Assembly (NCBI GenBank): GCA_903940125.1
Contig: CAJAJL010000097.1
Coordinates: forward strand, 1-40,697
DNA: 40,697 nt
DNA from: an uncultured Chlorobiaceae bacterium
GTDB lineage: Bacteria > Bacteroidota > Chlorobiia > Chlorobiales > Chlorobiaceae
Reading direction: 5' to 3'
Below the pieces are notes generated by a model, which ran no database searches, was not told the DNA's origin, and was given only the letters and a program-made list of their open reading frames with translations. Positions 30,102 to 37,064 of the stretch are shown here, piece after piece. Position 1 is the first letter of the stretch; the number at the start of each line of letters is the position of its first letter. The position numbers were made by a program, and so were the translations under genes.

Positions 30102-30716
30102 ATGAAGAAGAAGATGTTGAAAACTACTCGCAAGTTCATCAAAACGGGTTTGATAATGACAAGCTTCGGGCTCATAACCTCGAATGCTTTTTGCGGAGGC
30201 GCAATAACCGGTTCAATAAATACAGACTTCATTAAGTCCAAAGGTGATGTGGTGGTTTATTTGAAAGACGTCAAAGGAACTGTTACACCAAAACAGGTAA
30301 CTGTTGATCAGAGAAACTTCACTTTTATTCCGAAAGTAACAGCTATTCCTGCTGGATCAACTGTTGTCTTTACAAACCACGATACTATCTATCATAACAT
30401 CAACTCAAAAAGCCCTGCAAAGCTTTTTAGCATTGATACTTATGATCCCGGTACTCCGCATCCTGTTACCTTTGAAAAGTCAGGTGAAGTTCAATTGCTC
30501 TGTAAAGTCCATCCTGAAATGTCGGGCTGGGTTATTGTAACGGATAATCAATACGCAGCAGTAACCGAACATGACGGCAAATTTTCAATCTCTGATATTC
30601 CTGAAGGTACCTACGAAATCGCTGTCTGGAGCGAAAAACTCAAGCTACAGAACAAGACAACGGTTACCGTTGCTGAAGGAAAAACTGCTTCCGTTGTACT
30701 CCAGATGAGTAATTAG
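30102..30716 (+). CDS. secreted cupredoxin-like protein with C-terminal Ig-like domain
   Basis: A 204-residue exported protein. Residues 1-29 are a signal peptide (basic start, hydrophobic core, SNA cleavage site). Residues ~35-146 look like a plastocyanin/azurin-type cupredoxin: His98 in YHNI, then CKVHPEM with Cys134, His137 and Met140, the four type-1 copper ligands. Residues ~150-202 form a carboxypeptidase-regulatory-like beta domain (GKFSISDIPEGTYEIAVW). It probably sits in the periplasm and carries copper or electrons; the partner is unknown. It lies just upstream of the PEP-CTERM cassette but has no sorting signal itself. Confidence 0.85.
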   Translation: MKKKMLKTTRKFIKTGLIMTSFGLITSNAFCGGAITGSINTDFIKSKGDVVVYLKDVKGTVTPKQVTVDQRNFTFIPKVTAIPAGSTVVFTNHDTIYHNINSKSPAKLFSIDTYDPGTPHPVTFEKSGEVQLLCKVHPEMSGWVIVTDNQYAAVTEHDGKFSISDIPEGTYEIAVWSEKLKLQNKTTVTVAEGKTASVVLQMSN

Positions 30717-30844
30717 CCTTTCTGCTGACAGATAGAACGCCTCCTTTTATAAGAGAACAACAACTCATAGGAGGGGGCGGTTCAATAAGGAATTGATAAT
30801 CATCTCCATACACTTCCCCTCTTCGATGCTGATTCGACTCAGAA

Positions 30845-30877
30845 CAATACAGTTGTAACGACTTTTGTTTTGTATTG
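30845..30877 (+). promoter_or_regulatory. inverted repeat, candidate enhancer of unit 1
   Basis: CAATACA (30845-30851) and TGTATTG (30871-30877) flank a 19-base spacer. It lies 153 bases before the -24 GG, the usual distance range for activators of sigma-54 promoters. The same element occurs in unit 2 with longer arms. Confidence 0.5.
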
Positions 30878-31029
30878 AGACAAACCCTCTCCCTCACTCA
30901 AGGTAATTTCAGAAATAATTATACACGTCAGATAATCAGCGGCAAGAGCAGCTATAATTCGATTGATAAGAGAAATCCTTTTATTAGTCTGGATATTTTG
31001 AACATCCATAACGGTTACCTGATTCATGA

Positions 31030-31044
31030 TGGCACAATAATTGA
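31030..31044 (+). promoter_or_regulatory. sigma-54-like -24/-12 element, unit 1 (imperfect)
   Basis: TGGCAC-N5-TTGA with GG at 31031-31032 and GA at 31043-31044. The spacing is exactly that of sigma-54 promoters, but the -12 GC is GA here. It lies 75 bases before the ATG and is embedded in a block conserved with unit 2. Confidence 0.6.
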
Positions 31045-31117
31045 TGACTATGTTCAAAGAGAAATATTCTCAAAACATGACGTCTACTACTTAATATTCA
31101 CTGGTATTGGAGGAAAT

Positions 31118-31432
31118 ATGAAAAAGATGATGTATGGATTAATGGCAATAGCCATGTTCATGTGTTACGGCACGGCTCATGCGGATAATACTGGAGCAGA
31201 CACTGGGGGATATGCTAATACAGTGAGTGGCGTGGGTAATGGAGCTGGAGGTCCAGGTGATGGTCAAGGCCCAGGAAACGGTGCTGGTCAGGGTCGTGGA
31301 AATGGTAATAATGCATCAGTTGTGTCACCTGCACCGGAACCACCAATTATGGTGCTTTTGGGCGGAGGCGCTCTTTTGGGGGCATACTGGTTGAGAAAGA
31401 AAACTCTCGGATCGGCAGCACATACATCATAA
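31118..31432 (+). CDS. PEP-CTERM mini-protein 1 (Gly/Asn-rich)
   Basis: A 104-residue exported protein. Residues 1-22 are a signal peptide ending AHA; residues 23-70 are a Gly/Asn/Asp/Gln-rich low-complexity stretch; residues 71-95 are a PEP-CTERM tripartite signal: PAPEPP, a hydrophobic helix IMVLLGGGALLGAYWL, then RKK. Nine further residues end the protein. Exosortase cleavage at PEP would leave about 50 residues. The start is set by the SD GGAGGAA at 31109-31115 and by the aligned start of its paralogue. It lies upstream of the exosortase gene, and PEP-CTERM proteins are the known substrates of that family. Confidence 0.9.
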   Translation: MKKMMYGLMAIAMFMCYGTAHADNTGADTGGYANTVSGVGNGAGGPGDGQGPGNGAGQGRGNGNNASVVSPAPEPPIMVLLGGGALLGAYWLRKKTLGSAAHTS

Positions 31433-31458
31433 TGTCGTTTCGGGAGTATGATGACTTG

Positions 31459-31487
31459 TTACCCGAATGCGCATAGCATTCGGGTAA
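31459..31487 (+). terminator. hairpin after PEP-CTERM gene 1
   Basis: TTACCCGAATGC and GCATTCGGGTAA form a perfect 12-bp stem with loop GCATA, 26 bases after the stop. No T-run follows, so termination would be inefficient; a role in mRNA stability is as likely. A variant is conserved after gene 2. Confidence 0.65.
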
Positions 31488-31691
31488 GGGCTTAGATAGT
31501 TGATAAATGCTGATCCGCAGGAGGAAAGCGCATATTTATGAGGAGTGAAAATTTGTTCAAGCAGGAGAGATATAGCCGGAGTCTTTCAAACCTGAGCGTT
31601 TAAAATGCGATTTTGGAACAATGGATTTTACCAACTTTTCCACTTGAAATGAAAACAGTTCTTTCCCCTCCGGAACTCATTAGCCTAAAAA

Positions 31692-31723
31692 CAATACAAC
31701 TGTACGGCTTTTGTGTTGTATTG
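31692..31723 (+). promoter_or_regulatory. inverted repeat, candidate enhancer of unit 2
   Basis: CAATACAAC and GTTGTATTG form a perfect 9-base inverted repeat with a 14-base spacer. It ends 135 bases before the -24 GG of unit 2. The arm sequence is shared with unit 1, and TTGAGACAAAC follows in both. Confidence 0.55.
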
Positions 31724-31856
31724 AGACAAACTATTTCTCCCCCTGGACAATTTCGGAAAAAATCATGCACGTTAAATAATCAGCTGCAGGAATTAGAGTA
31801 ATCATTCCATTGGTCTGGACATTTTGAACATCCATAGAGGTTTTTCGGCTTCATGA

Positions 31857-31872
31857 TGGCACAATAATTGCA
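31857..31872 (+). promoter_or_regulatory. sigma-54 -24/-12 promoter, unit 2
   Basis: TGGCAC-N5-TTGCA: GG at 31858-31859 and GC at 31870-31871 with exactly ten bases between, the sigma-54 (RpoN) consensus. The ATG is about 70 bases on. PEP-CTERM genes in other bacteria are known to be controlled by the PrsK/PrsR two-component system and RpoN, which fits. Confidence 0.75.
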
Positions 31873-31941
31873 CTCAATGTTTAAGAGATAAAATTCTAAC
31901 AAAATCATGACTTCTTACTATCAACTTGAACTGGAGAAAAT

Positions 31942-32178
31942 ATGAAAAAGATAATGTATTATGGATTAACGGCACTTTCAATGCTGATGTTTTACTGTAA
32001 TGCTTATGCGGTTAAGACTGGGTCGGTTGATGGTCAGGGCACGGGGGTTAGCATTAATTCCGTGGTTGTGTCTCCAGCTCCAGAACCACCAATTATGGTG
32101 CTTTTAGGCGGAGGCGCTCTTCTGGGGGCATACTGGTTGAGAAAGAAATCGCTCAGATCAGCTGCACATACATCTTGA
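31942..32178 (+). CDS. PEP-CTERM mini-protein 2
   Basis: A 78-residue paralogue of the preceding mini-protein. Signal peptide about 1-23 (ending AYA), a spacer of only about 21 residues, then the same sorting signal VSPAPEPP-helix-RKK (PEP at 47-49) and an identical SAAHTS end. Predicted mature product: about 23 residues. SD CTGGAG precedes the ATG. With no globular domain, the processed peptide may act as a surface or matrix peptide or as a carrier for glycosylation; that is inference. Confidence 0.87.
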   Translation: MKKIMYYGLTALSMLMFYCNAYAVKTGSVDGQGTGVSINSVVVSPAPEPPIMVLLGGGALLGAYWLRKKSLRSAAHTS

Positions 32179-32202
32179 TGTCGTTTTAGTATTTTTATGA
32201 CC

Positions 32203-32235
32203 TATACCCCGAGTGCGCAATGCATTCTGGGTATA
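32203..32235 (+). terminator. hairpin after PEP-CTERM gene 2
   Basis: TATACCC and GGGTATA flank a further imperfect stem (GAGTGC with GCATTC, one G-U), the counterpart of the hairpin after gene 1. Base differences between the copies largely keep pairing. It lies between gene 2 and the exosortase gene, without a T-run. Confidence 0.55.
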
Positions 32236-32320
32236 ATTCTGATCTTTGCGTATCCGCAACAGTTAAGTAATCATAGTGGATTTTAATCGTTGTTAGCGCA
32301 AACATATTTATTTTTCGCTT

Positions 32321-33193
32321 ATGATTTTCAGGCCTCGTGTATCATGGTTCCCATGGTTGGTTTTTTGCCTGCTTTTCACCTATTCTTTAGAACGATTTAT
32401 CAGATTTTACCCGCCATCTCCCGAAAAAAACGATCAGGCATTATTATACGCTGTTATTGCGATTGTTTTATGGTCAGAACATAAGGCTATTACAGCATCC
32501 TGGCTTGGTAATAGTACAGGTTCTGTCCTTTTCGGTTCCGTTCTTATCTTTACCGGTTGTCTGGGTTATGCTGTCGGTCATCCTTACGAATCTGTGACTA
32601 TGGATGTGTGGAGCCTTTTTCTCCTGGCAGCTGGATTGCTCGCGGTATTGGCACCACGAGATTATATGCGCTCTGCTTACTTTACAGCCTTTGCAGGTAC
32701 CGTTGTCGTGATGATCGGGTGGGTTGCGCCAAGCATTCTGTCTTCTGAACTTGCTCTTGCAATTGCATCCGCTTGCGCAACAGTGTTGAATGCAACACTT
32801 TTTCCTGTCGTCGCTAAAGGGGTCATGCTCTATTTTGGCAAATATTGCGTTATAGTCACAGAGGGATGTTCTGGAATGAATTCGATTTTTTCATTGACAG
32901 CCCTCTGTATCATTTACCTCAGGGTAGGTGCACGGCGTACCCCCTGGCATATTGCGTTGTTAGTTGCCTTTATTATTCCTGTTGCCGTATTGAGTAATCT
33001 GGGGCGGGTGATATTGCATGTGCTGGCTATTCGGTATGTCGGAGTCGGTTTTGCTGAGGGACTTTTCCATGAAACAGCTGGGTTTATGGCGTTTGTTTTA
33101 GCTCTTTTCCAGCTGGCAGTCATCGATCGTTGTCTTTTTTTCGCCTACTCCAGCATCAAATCTCTAAAATTTTCAACTGATGCGGATAAGTAA
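32321..33193 (+). CDS. exosortase (EpsH/Xrt family)
   Basis: A 290-residue polytopic membrane protein of the exosortase family, transpeptidase-like cysteine enzymes that process PEP-CTERM proteins at the outer side of the cytoplasmic membrane. The invariant residues are visible: Cys183 in TEGCSGMNS, Arg229 in SNLGRVILH and His250 in LFHETAGF, each next to membrane helices; about eight helices in all. The subclass cannot be assigned by eye. No clear SD precedes the ATG. It lies after the two PEP-CTERM genes and overlaps the EpsI gene by 14 bases. Confidence 0.93.
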   Translation: MIFRPRVSWFPWLVFCLLFTYSLERFIRFYPPSPEKNDQALLYAVIAIVLWSEHKAITASWLGNSTGSVLFGSVLIFTGCLGYAVGHPYESVTMDVWSLFLLAAGLLAVLAPRDYMRSAYFTAFAGTVVVMIGWVAPSILSSELALAIASACATVLNATLFPVVAKGVMLYFGKYCVIVTEGCSGMNSIFSLTALCIIYLRVGARRTPWHIALLVAFIIPVAVLSNLGRVILHVLAIRYVGVGFAEGLFHETAGFMAFVLALFQLAVIDRCLFFAYSSIKSLKFSTDADK

Positions 33194-33872
33194 ACATAGC
33201 GTTCTTTCCCTGACACTGGGATTTTTGATGCTGTTTTCGCTGCTCATGGGCAGAGTTTGGATTAATTTAAAAACAACACGTACAAAACCAGATCTTGAAA
33301 GGCTTGTCAGCCAGCATCCCCCCGACTGGAAGATGGTCGGCCATCAGCGGATTAATGATTTCTCCTGGGGCAAATCGGTTTTTTCTCAACACGATATCGT
33401 TGCGACAAGAACATACCAACATACCGATGGCAGGAAGGTTTCGGTGGTCATGGCATGGAGCGGAGACGGGTTGAACTTTCAGAAGATCCACGAGCAGCAA
33501 GTGTGTTACAATGCCAGCGGATTTGCAGTCAGTCCATTGCACATTGTTTCGATATTGACTGGGACTGGCAGCATAGAGGCGATGGCCTTTACTGCCAGCC
33601 AAGATGCCAGAAAGGATGATGTGGCATACTGGATGGTTATTGATGGAATACGGGAAAGAGGTATTGACAAAAGGAACCCGATTGTTCGGCAATTTCTGCA
33701 GTTGTTGTATCTGCCCAGCTTTTTTCAAGGCGAGCTGCCCGACATCCTGATGGTGAGGGTCTCATCCGTAAGGATAGCGAATAGCCAACCCACAACGGCT
33801 CATATCGATTACATCAAGGAGTGGCTGAAAACAATTTCATCCGCCGATCGTCAACGAATTACCGGCTGGTAG
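33180..33872 (+). CDS. EpsI-family exosortase-associated protein (DUF3485-like)
   Basis: A 230-residue protein with an N-terminal membrane anchor (about residues 9-28) and a periplasmic domain. The segment KIHEQQVCYNASGF matches the family's conserved H-x-x-x-x-C-Y region, and DVAYWMVIDG corresponds to its later core strand. EpsI domains occur fused to or beside exosortases and are needed for export of associated polysaccharide in some systems. Its start overlaps the exosortase end by 14 bases, so the two are translationally coupled. Confidence 0.85.
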   Translation: MRISKHSVLSLTLGFLMLFSLLMGRVWINLKTTRTKPDLERLVSQHPPDWKMVGHQRINDFSWGKSVFSQHDIVATRTYQHTDGRKVSVVMAWSGDGLNFQKIHEQQVCYNASGFAVSPLHIVSILTGTGSIEAMAFTASQDARKDDVAYWMVIDGIRERGIDKRNPIVRQFLQLLYLPSFFQGELPDILMVRVSSVRIANSQPTTAHIDYIKEWLKTISSADRQRITGW

Positions 33873-33907
33873 CTTAGCAACAGGCGAAACCACAAATAAC
33901 AACAACC

Positions 33908-33932
33908 CGGCCTTATGCATAACATAAGACCG
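33908..33932 (-). terminator. hairpin downstream of hemE
   Basis: On the minus strand CGGTCTTATG and CATAAGGCCG pair (10 bp with one G-U), loop of 5, followed by the T-rich GGTTGTTGTTATTTG. It lies 32 bases after the hemE stop, between convergent genes. Confidence 0.5.
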
Positions 33933-33963
33933 AGTCAAGAGGAAGAAAAGAAGAATGATACGC

Positions 33964-35019
33964 TTAGTGGTACTGGGCGCTCTCTTCTTTAACGAATTCG
34001 ACGAGAAGCTTCAGATGTTCGGGATCCATATCAGGCAGGATGCCGTGGCCAAGGTTGAAAACATGGCCTGAATGTTCGGTATGCTGACCGAAAGATTTGA
34101 GAATCTTAGCAGCTTCAGCCTTGATTCTCGCTGGTGTACCATAAAGTACGGTCGGATCCAGGTTACCCTGCAGAGCAACGCGATCAGCGGTTTCAGCGCG
34201 TGCCTTACCGATATCAATACCCCAGCCAAGACCCATAGCATCACAGCCTGTATCGGCTATATCGGAAAGAATGGTGTTGCAATCCTTTGAAAAAACAATA
34301 ACAGGGGTATCAGGGTGTTTGATCTTAATCGCCTGTACGGTTTCTTTGATGTAAGGAAGAGCATATTCGCGATAGTCATCCTCGGAGAGAGCACTGGCCC
34401 ATGAATCGAAAATCTGGATTGCATCGGCTCCTGCTTCGATCTGTTTCAGCACATAAGCGGTGATAACGCTTGAAATCTTGCTGAGAAGCGCATGGGCCAT
34501 CGCTGGCTCACGGTACATCATCTGCTTGGCATAAGCGTAGTTTTTTGAACCTCCGCCTTCAACAGCATAGGTAAAGAGTGTCCATGCAGCTCCAGTAAAG
34601 CCAATAAGAGGAACACGGTTATCAAGTTCTTTTTTGGTCATACGGAGTGCATCCATAACATAACCAAGCTTTTCATCGATATCAGGAACAATCAGTTTGT
34701 CGATATCAGCCTGGGAACGGATCGGGGGAGTAAGTCTGATTCCTTTTGATTCGATAATCTCGACATTCATGCCCATAGCTTCATTAACGACAAGAATATC
34801 GGAAAAAATAATAGCGGCATCCACACCCATCAGTTCAACAGGCTGAATAGTTACTTCGGTTGCCAGCTCCGGGGTTTTACAGAGCGTTAAAAAATCTGTT
34901 TTTTCCCTGACAGCACGATACTCCGGTAAATAACGTCCGGCCTGCCTCATTACCCAGATTGGCGTCCGGGAACATGGCTGACGCTTTAATGCCCGGAGAA
35001 AAAGATCATTTTTGAGCAT
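33964..35019 (-). CDS. hemE: uroporphyrinogen decarboxylase
   Basis: HemE converts uroporphyrinogen III to coproporphyrinogen III, which in this organism leads to heme and bacteriochlorophyll. The 351-residue protein starts at the ATG at 35019 (MLKNDLFLRALKRQP); an upstream TTG would add three residues. PIWVMRQAGRYLPEYR is the signature, and FSDILVV and FNLGHGILPD are further conserved segments, the Asp of the former being catalytic. Confidence 0.97.
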   Translation of the reverse strand: MLKNDLFLRALKRQPCSRTPIWVMRQAGRYLPEYRAVREKTDFLTLCKTPELATEVTIQPVELMGVDAAIIFSDILVVNEAMGMNVEIIESKGIRLTPPIRSQADIDKLIVPDIDEKLGYVMDALRMTKKELDNRVPLIGFTGAAWTLFTYAVEGGGSKNYAYAKQMMYREPAMAHALLSKISSVITAYVLKQIEAGADAIQIFDSWASALSEDDYREYALPYIKETVQAIKIKHPDTPVIVFSKDCNTILSDIADTGCDAMGLGWGIDIGKARAETADRVALQGNLDPTVLYGTPARIKAEAAKILKSFGQHTEHSGHVFNLGHGILPDMDPEHLKLLVEFVKEESAQYH

Positions 35020-35148
35020 GCAATGCAATAATTTGATGGGTTAAACAAACAAGAACCACCTCAGGACATCCGGTAATCTCCCGGCTGAGAGCAAAGTAAA
35101 AGTGCAAACTTACGTTTTTTTAGCCTTTTATTAAAACTTTCCGGCAGA

Positions 35149-35997
35149 TCAGACCACAATATGCCTTTTTATGCCAAGCTGCTTTGCTGTGTAGCCAAGA
35201 GCCAGGCCGACCATTTCGGAAATATGAAATACAGGAATAGAGCTTTCGATATGCGCCTGTTTGAGCGCCTTTGACTGATAGCCATCAAGTACGGTATGAC
35301 AAAGCGGGCAGGGAGTTACAATAAAATCAGCTTTAGCACTGATCGCCTCTTCAAGTGCTTCGGCAGCAACATTGAGGGATTCTTCCTCAGCAACCAGAAG
35401 GGTGTGAAATCCGCAACAGCGGTTTTTATGTTCATAAGGAATGGTTTGTCCGCCAAGCGCCTCAATCAACTGGTCAAGTGAACTTGGTGCAAGAGGATTA
35501 TCCCTGCCGAGAACGGTTGAGGGTCTGAGAATATGACAGCCATAAAAGGGAGCAATCCGGTAATTTTTCAGAGGAACCGTTACCTTTGCCTTGATGGCAT
35601 CCAGACCTACATCGTCAACCAGCACCCACAACAGATGCCTGACTTCGGAAGTCCCTCGATATTCAAGCCCTTCTTTTTTCAGAATGTCATTGACCTCTTT
35701 TTTAAGTGCAGGCGTTTCATCAAGTTTTTTCTTGGCGGTACGAATTGTCATCAGACAGGTATTGCAGGAGACGATAAGATCAAGACCCATTTTTTCGGCA
35801 AGTGCAATATTGCGCGCATTGACCAGAGCAAAATGTTTAGGGCTGACATAGTCGAGATTACTGCCCCCGCAGCAGGTACCTTCATGGAGCTTAACAAACT
35901 CAAGTCCAAGATCTTTCTGCCAAAAATCGATCGAACGGTCCAGCTCTTTCGTCATGGACTCATTGATACAGCTCATATAGTATGCATATCGCTTCAT
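35149..35997 (-). CDS. SdhE-like CCG-domain subunit of succinate dehydrogenase/fumarate reductase
   Basis: A 282-residue protein with two CCG (heterodisulfide reductase subunit B-like) domains: CCGGSN with CNTC in the first half, CCGFHT with CPLCH in the second. Such proteins replace the cytochrome b anchor in type E succinate:quinone oxidoreductases. It follows sdhB by 17 bases with SD GGGAGAA. No classical membrane-anchor gene lies in the cluster, which fits the non-classical type. Alternative: a heterodisulfide-reductase-type electron carrier that joins this complex. Confidence 0.85.
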   Translation of the reverse strand: MKRYAYYMSCINESMTKELDRSIDFWQKDLGLEFVKLHEGTCCGGSNLDYVSPKHFALVNARNIALAEKMGLDLIVSCNTCLMTIRTAKKKLDETPALKKEVNDILKKEGLEYRGTSEVRHLLWVLVDDVGLDAIKAKVTVPLKNYRIAPFYGCHILRPSTVLGRDNPLAPSSLDQLIEALGGQTIPYEHKNRCCGFHTLLVAEEESLNVAAEALEEAISAKADFIVTPCPLCHTVLDGYQSKALKQAHIESSIPVFHISEMVGLALGYTAKQLGIKRHIVV

Positions 35998-36014
35998 CCA
36001 GCAGTTCTCCCTTG

Positions 36015-37052
36015 TTATTTTTTATGAGTTTTCTGATGATCCTGCTTGACATGTTCCGTCATTTCCCTGAACATCACCCTGAATATCTTTATACCCTTGG
36101 CTGATTTTACAAGTGGAGGCGGAGGGGGTGTTCTGCGTTTCACAATCATTTTCACTGCCATAGGAAGAAGGTTCCGTAAGGTCCAGACCATACCGTTCGT
36201 GCGTATAGGAAGGGTGGCTTCAACCAGCTTGCCTTTCTTTTCAATATCCTCCATAAAGGCTTCGGCATGTTTGGCACCACTGGTATCTTTCGGCCCTCTG
36301 CACTCAAGAGCATCTTCACGTATCGCATGAATGGCTTCCATGATCGGAATACTTTTCACGCACGATTCCTGACAACGGTAACAGTGTGTGCAGTCCCAGA
36401 CTCCATGATCCTTGACCAGTTCGGCCAGACGCACATCATGAATGGAATCCCGGCTATCGACATTCATACGATATGATTTCAGCAGCACAGCAGGAGATAC
36501 ATACTCTTTGTTAGCCCTTAAAATGCTGCACTCCGAAACACATGACGCGCACAGAATGCAGTCGGTTGCCTTATCGTACCGATGAAACTCCTCTTCTGAA
36601 ACAAGAAATTCTTTCTTGCCCATTTCGGCAAGGGGCATGGTCGAATCGATCCAGTTCGAATAGTGCTTCATTTTATCAACAAGCGGATCCATATCGACAA
36701 TAAGATCCTTGATCATCGGCAGGCTGCGCAAAGGCTCAACCTTGATTATACCGGGTTCCCGGCATTTATCGAGTTCTTCCCATACCTGGCTTGTGCAGGC
36801 AAGTTTTGATATTCCATTGACGCGCATACCGCAGGAGCCGCAGATTCCTGCCTGACAAAAGGCTCTGAAGCTGAGTGTGGCGTCTACATGCTCTTTGATA
36901 TAATTCAACGATCTGAGGACAGTAATACCTCTTTCAGCAGAAATGGTATAATCGTCGAAGTACGGCTTGCTGTCAACCTGTGGATTAAAGCGAAAGACCC
37001 GAAAGGTTACATCTCTTTTCCCTTCCTGATGCTGATCTATTGTTTCCGTCAT
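36015..37052 (-). CDS. succinate dehydrogenase/fumarate reductase iron-sulfur subunit
   Basis: A 345-residue Fe-S subunit. The N-terminal plant-type [2Fe-2S] domain has CQAGICGSCG and later LAC; the C-terminal ferredoxin domain has CILCASCVSEC and CTHCYRCQESC. It has a ~90-residue C-terminal extension over classical SdhB. It links the flavin site of SdhA with the CCG subunit. In green sulfur bacteria the complex works in the reverse TCA cycle, reducing fumarate to succinate; direction here is inferred. Confidence 0.93.
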   Translation of the reverse strand: MTETIDQHQEGKRDVTFRVFRFNPQVDSKPYFDDYTISAERGITVLRSLNYIKEHVDATLSFRAFCQAGICGSCGMRVNGISKLACTSQVWEELDKCREPGIIKVEPLRSLPMIKDLIVDMDPLVDKMKHYSNWIDSTMPLAEMGKKEFLVSEEEFHRYDKATDCILCASCVSECSILRANKEYVSPAVLLKSYRMNVDSRDSIHDVRLAELVKDHGVWDCTHCYRCQESCVKSIPIMEAIHAIREDALECRGPKDTSGAKHAEAFMEDIEKKGKLVEATLPIRTNGMVWTLRNLLPMAVKMIVKRRTPPPPPLVKSAKGIKIFRVMFREMTEHVKQDHQKTHKK

Positions 37053-37064
37053 AAGAGAGAATAA

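Larger units (their letters stand above)
30717..31117 (+). other. leader region of PEP-CTERM gene 1
   Basis: This 401-base stretch contains the upstream part of repeat unit 1: an inverted repeat at 30845-30877 and a sigma-54-like element at 31030-31044. An in-frame extension of the PEP-CTERM ORF through this region exists but the leader aligns with the non-coding leader of unit 2, so it is not coding. Confidence 0.6.
30845..31487 (+). repeat. tandem paralogous unit 1 (leader + PEP-CTERM gene + hairpin)
   Basis: Unit 1 aligns by eye with unit 2 (31692-32235) over its whole length: the inverted repeat with TGTATTGAGACAAAC, ATTTTGAACATCCATA, the -24/-12 block CATGATGGCACAATAATTG, the SD, the gene ends and the terminal hairpin. 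The leader and sorting-signal sequences are far better conserved than the middle of the gene. This points to an old duplication of a complete transcription unit. Confidence 0.85.
31433..31941 (+). other. spacer between the two PEP-CTERM genes
   Basis: 509 bases: the unit 1 hairpin, about 200 bases of unassigned sequence, then the unit 2 leader with its inverted repeat and -24/-12 element. I see no gene in it. Confidence 0.6.
31692..32235 (+). repeat. tandem paralogous unit 2 (leader + PEP-CTERM gene + hairpin)
   Basis: Second copy of the unit described at 30845-31487, in the same orientation. It is shorter because the coding middle lost or never had the Gly/Asn-rich stretch. Its regulatory elements are the better preserved of the pair. 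Confidence 0.85.

Noticed and set aside
30737..30782. Possible terminator after the cupredoxin-like gene (GAACGCCTCC with GGAGGGGGCGGTTC)
   Set aside because: Pairing needs several bulges and no T-run follows, so the call is too weak.
30875..31117. Long in-frame extension of PEP-CTERM gene 1 (about 81 extra residues)
   Set aside because: The region aligns with the non-coding leader of unit 2 and contains the promoter-like block; the ATG at 31118 has a strong SD and a signal peptide directly after it.
31230..31315. Low-complexity GGTGGT-like DNA in PEP-CTERM gene 1 as a possible repeat array
   Set aside because: It has no regular unit; it only encodes a Gly/Asn-rich stretch.
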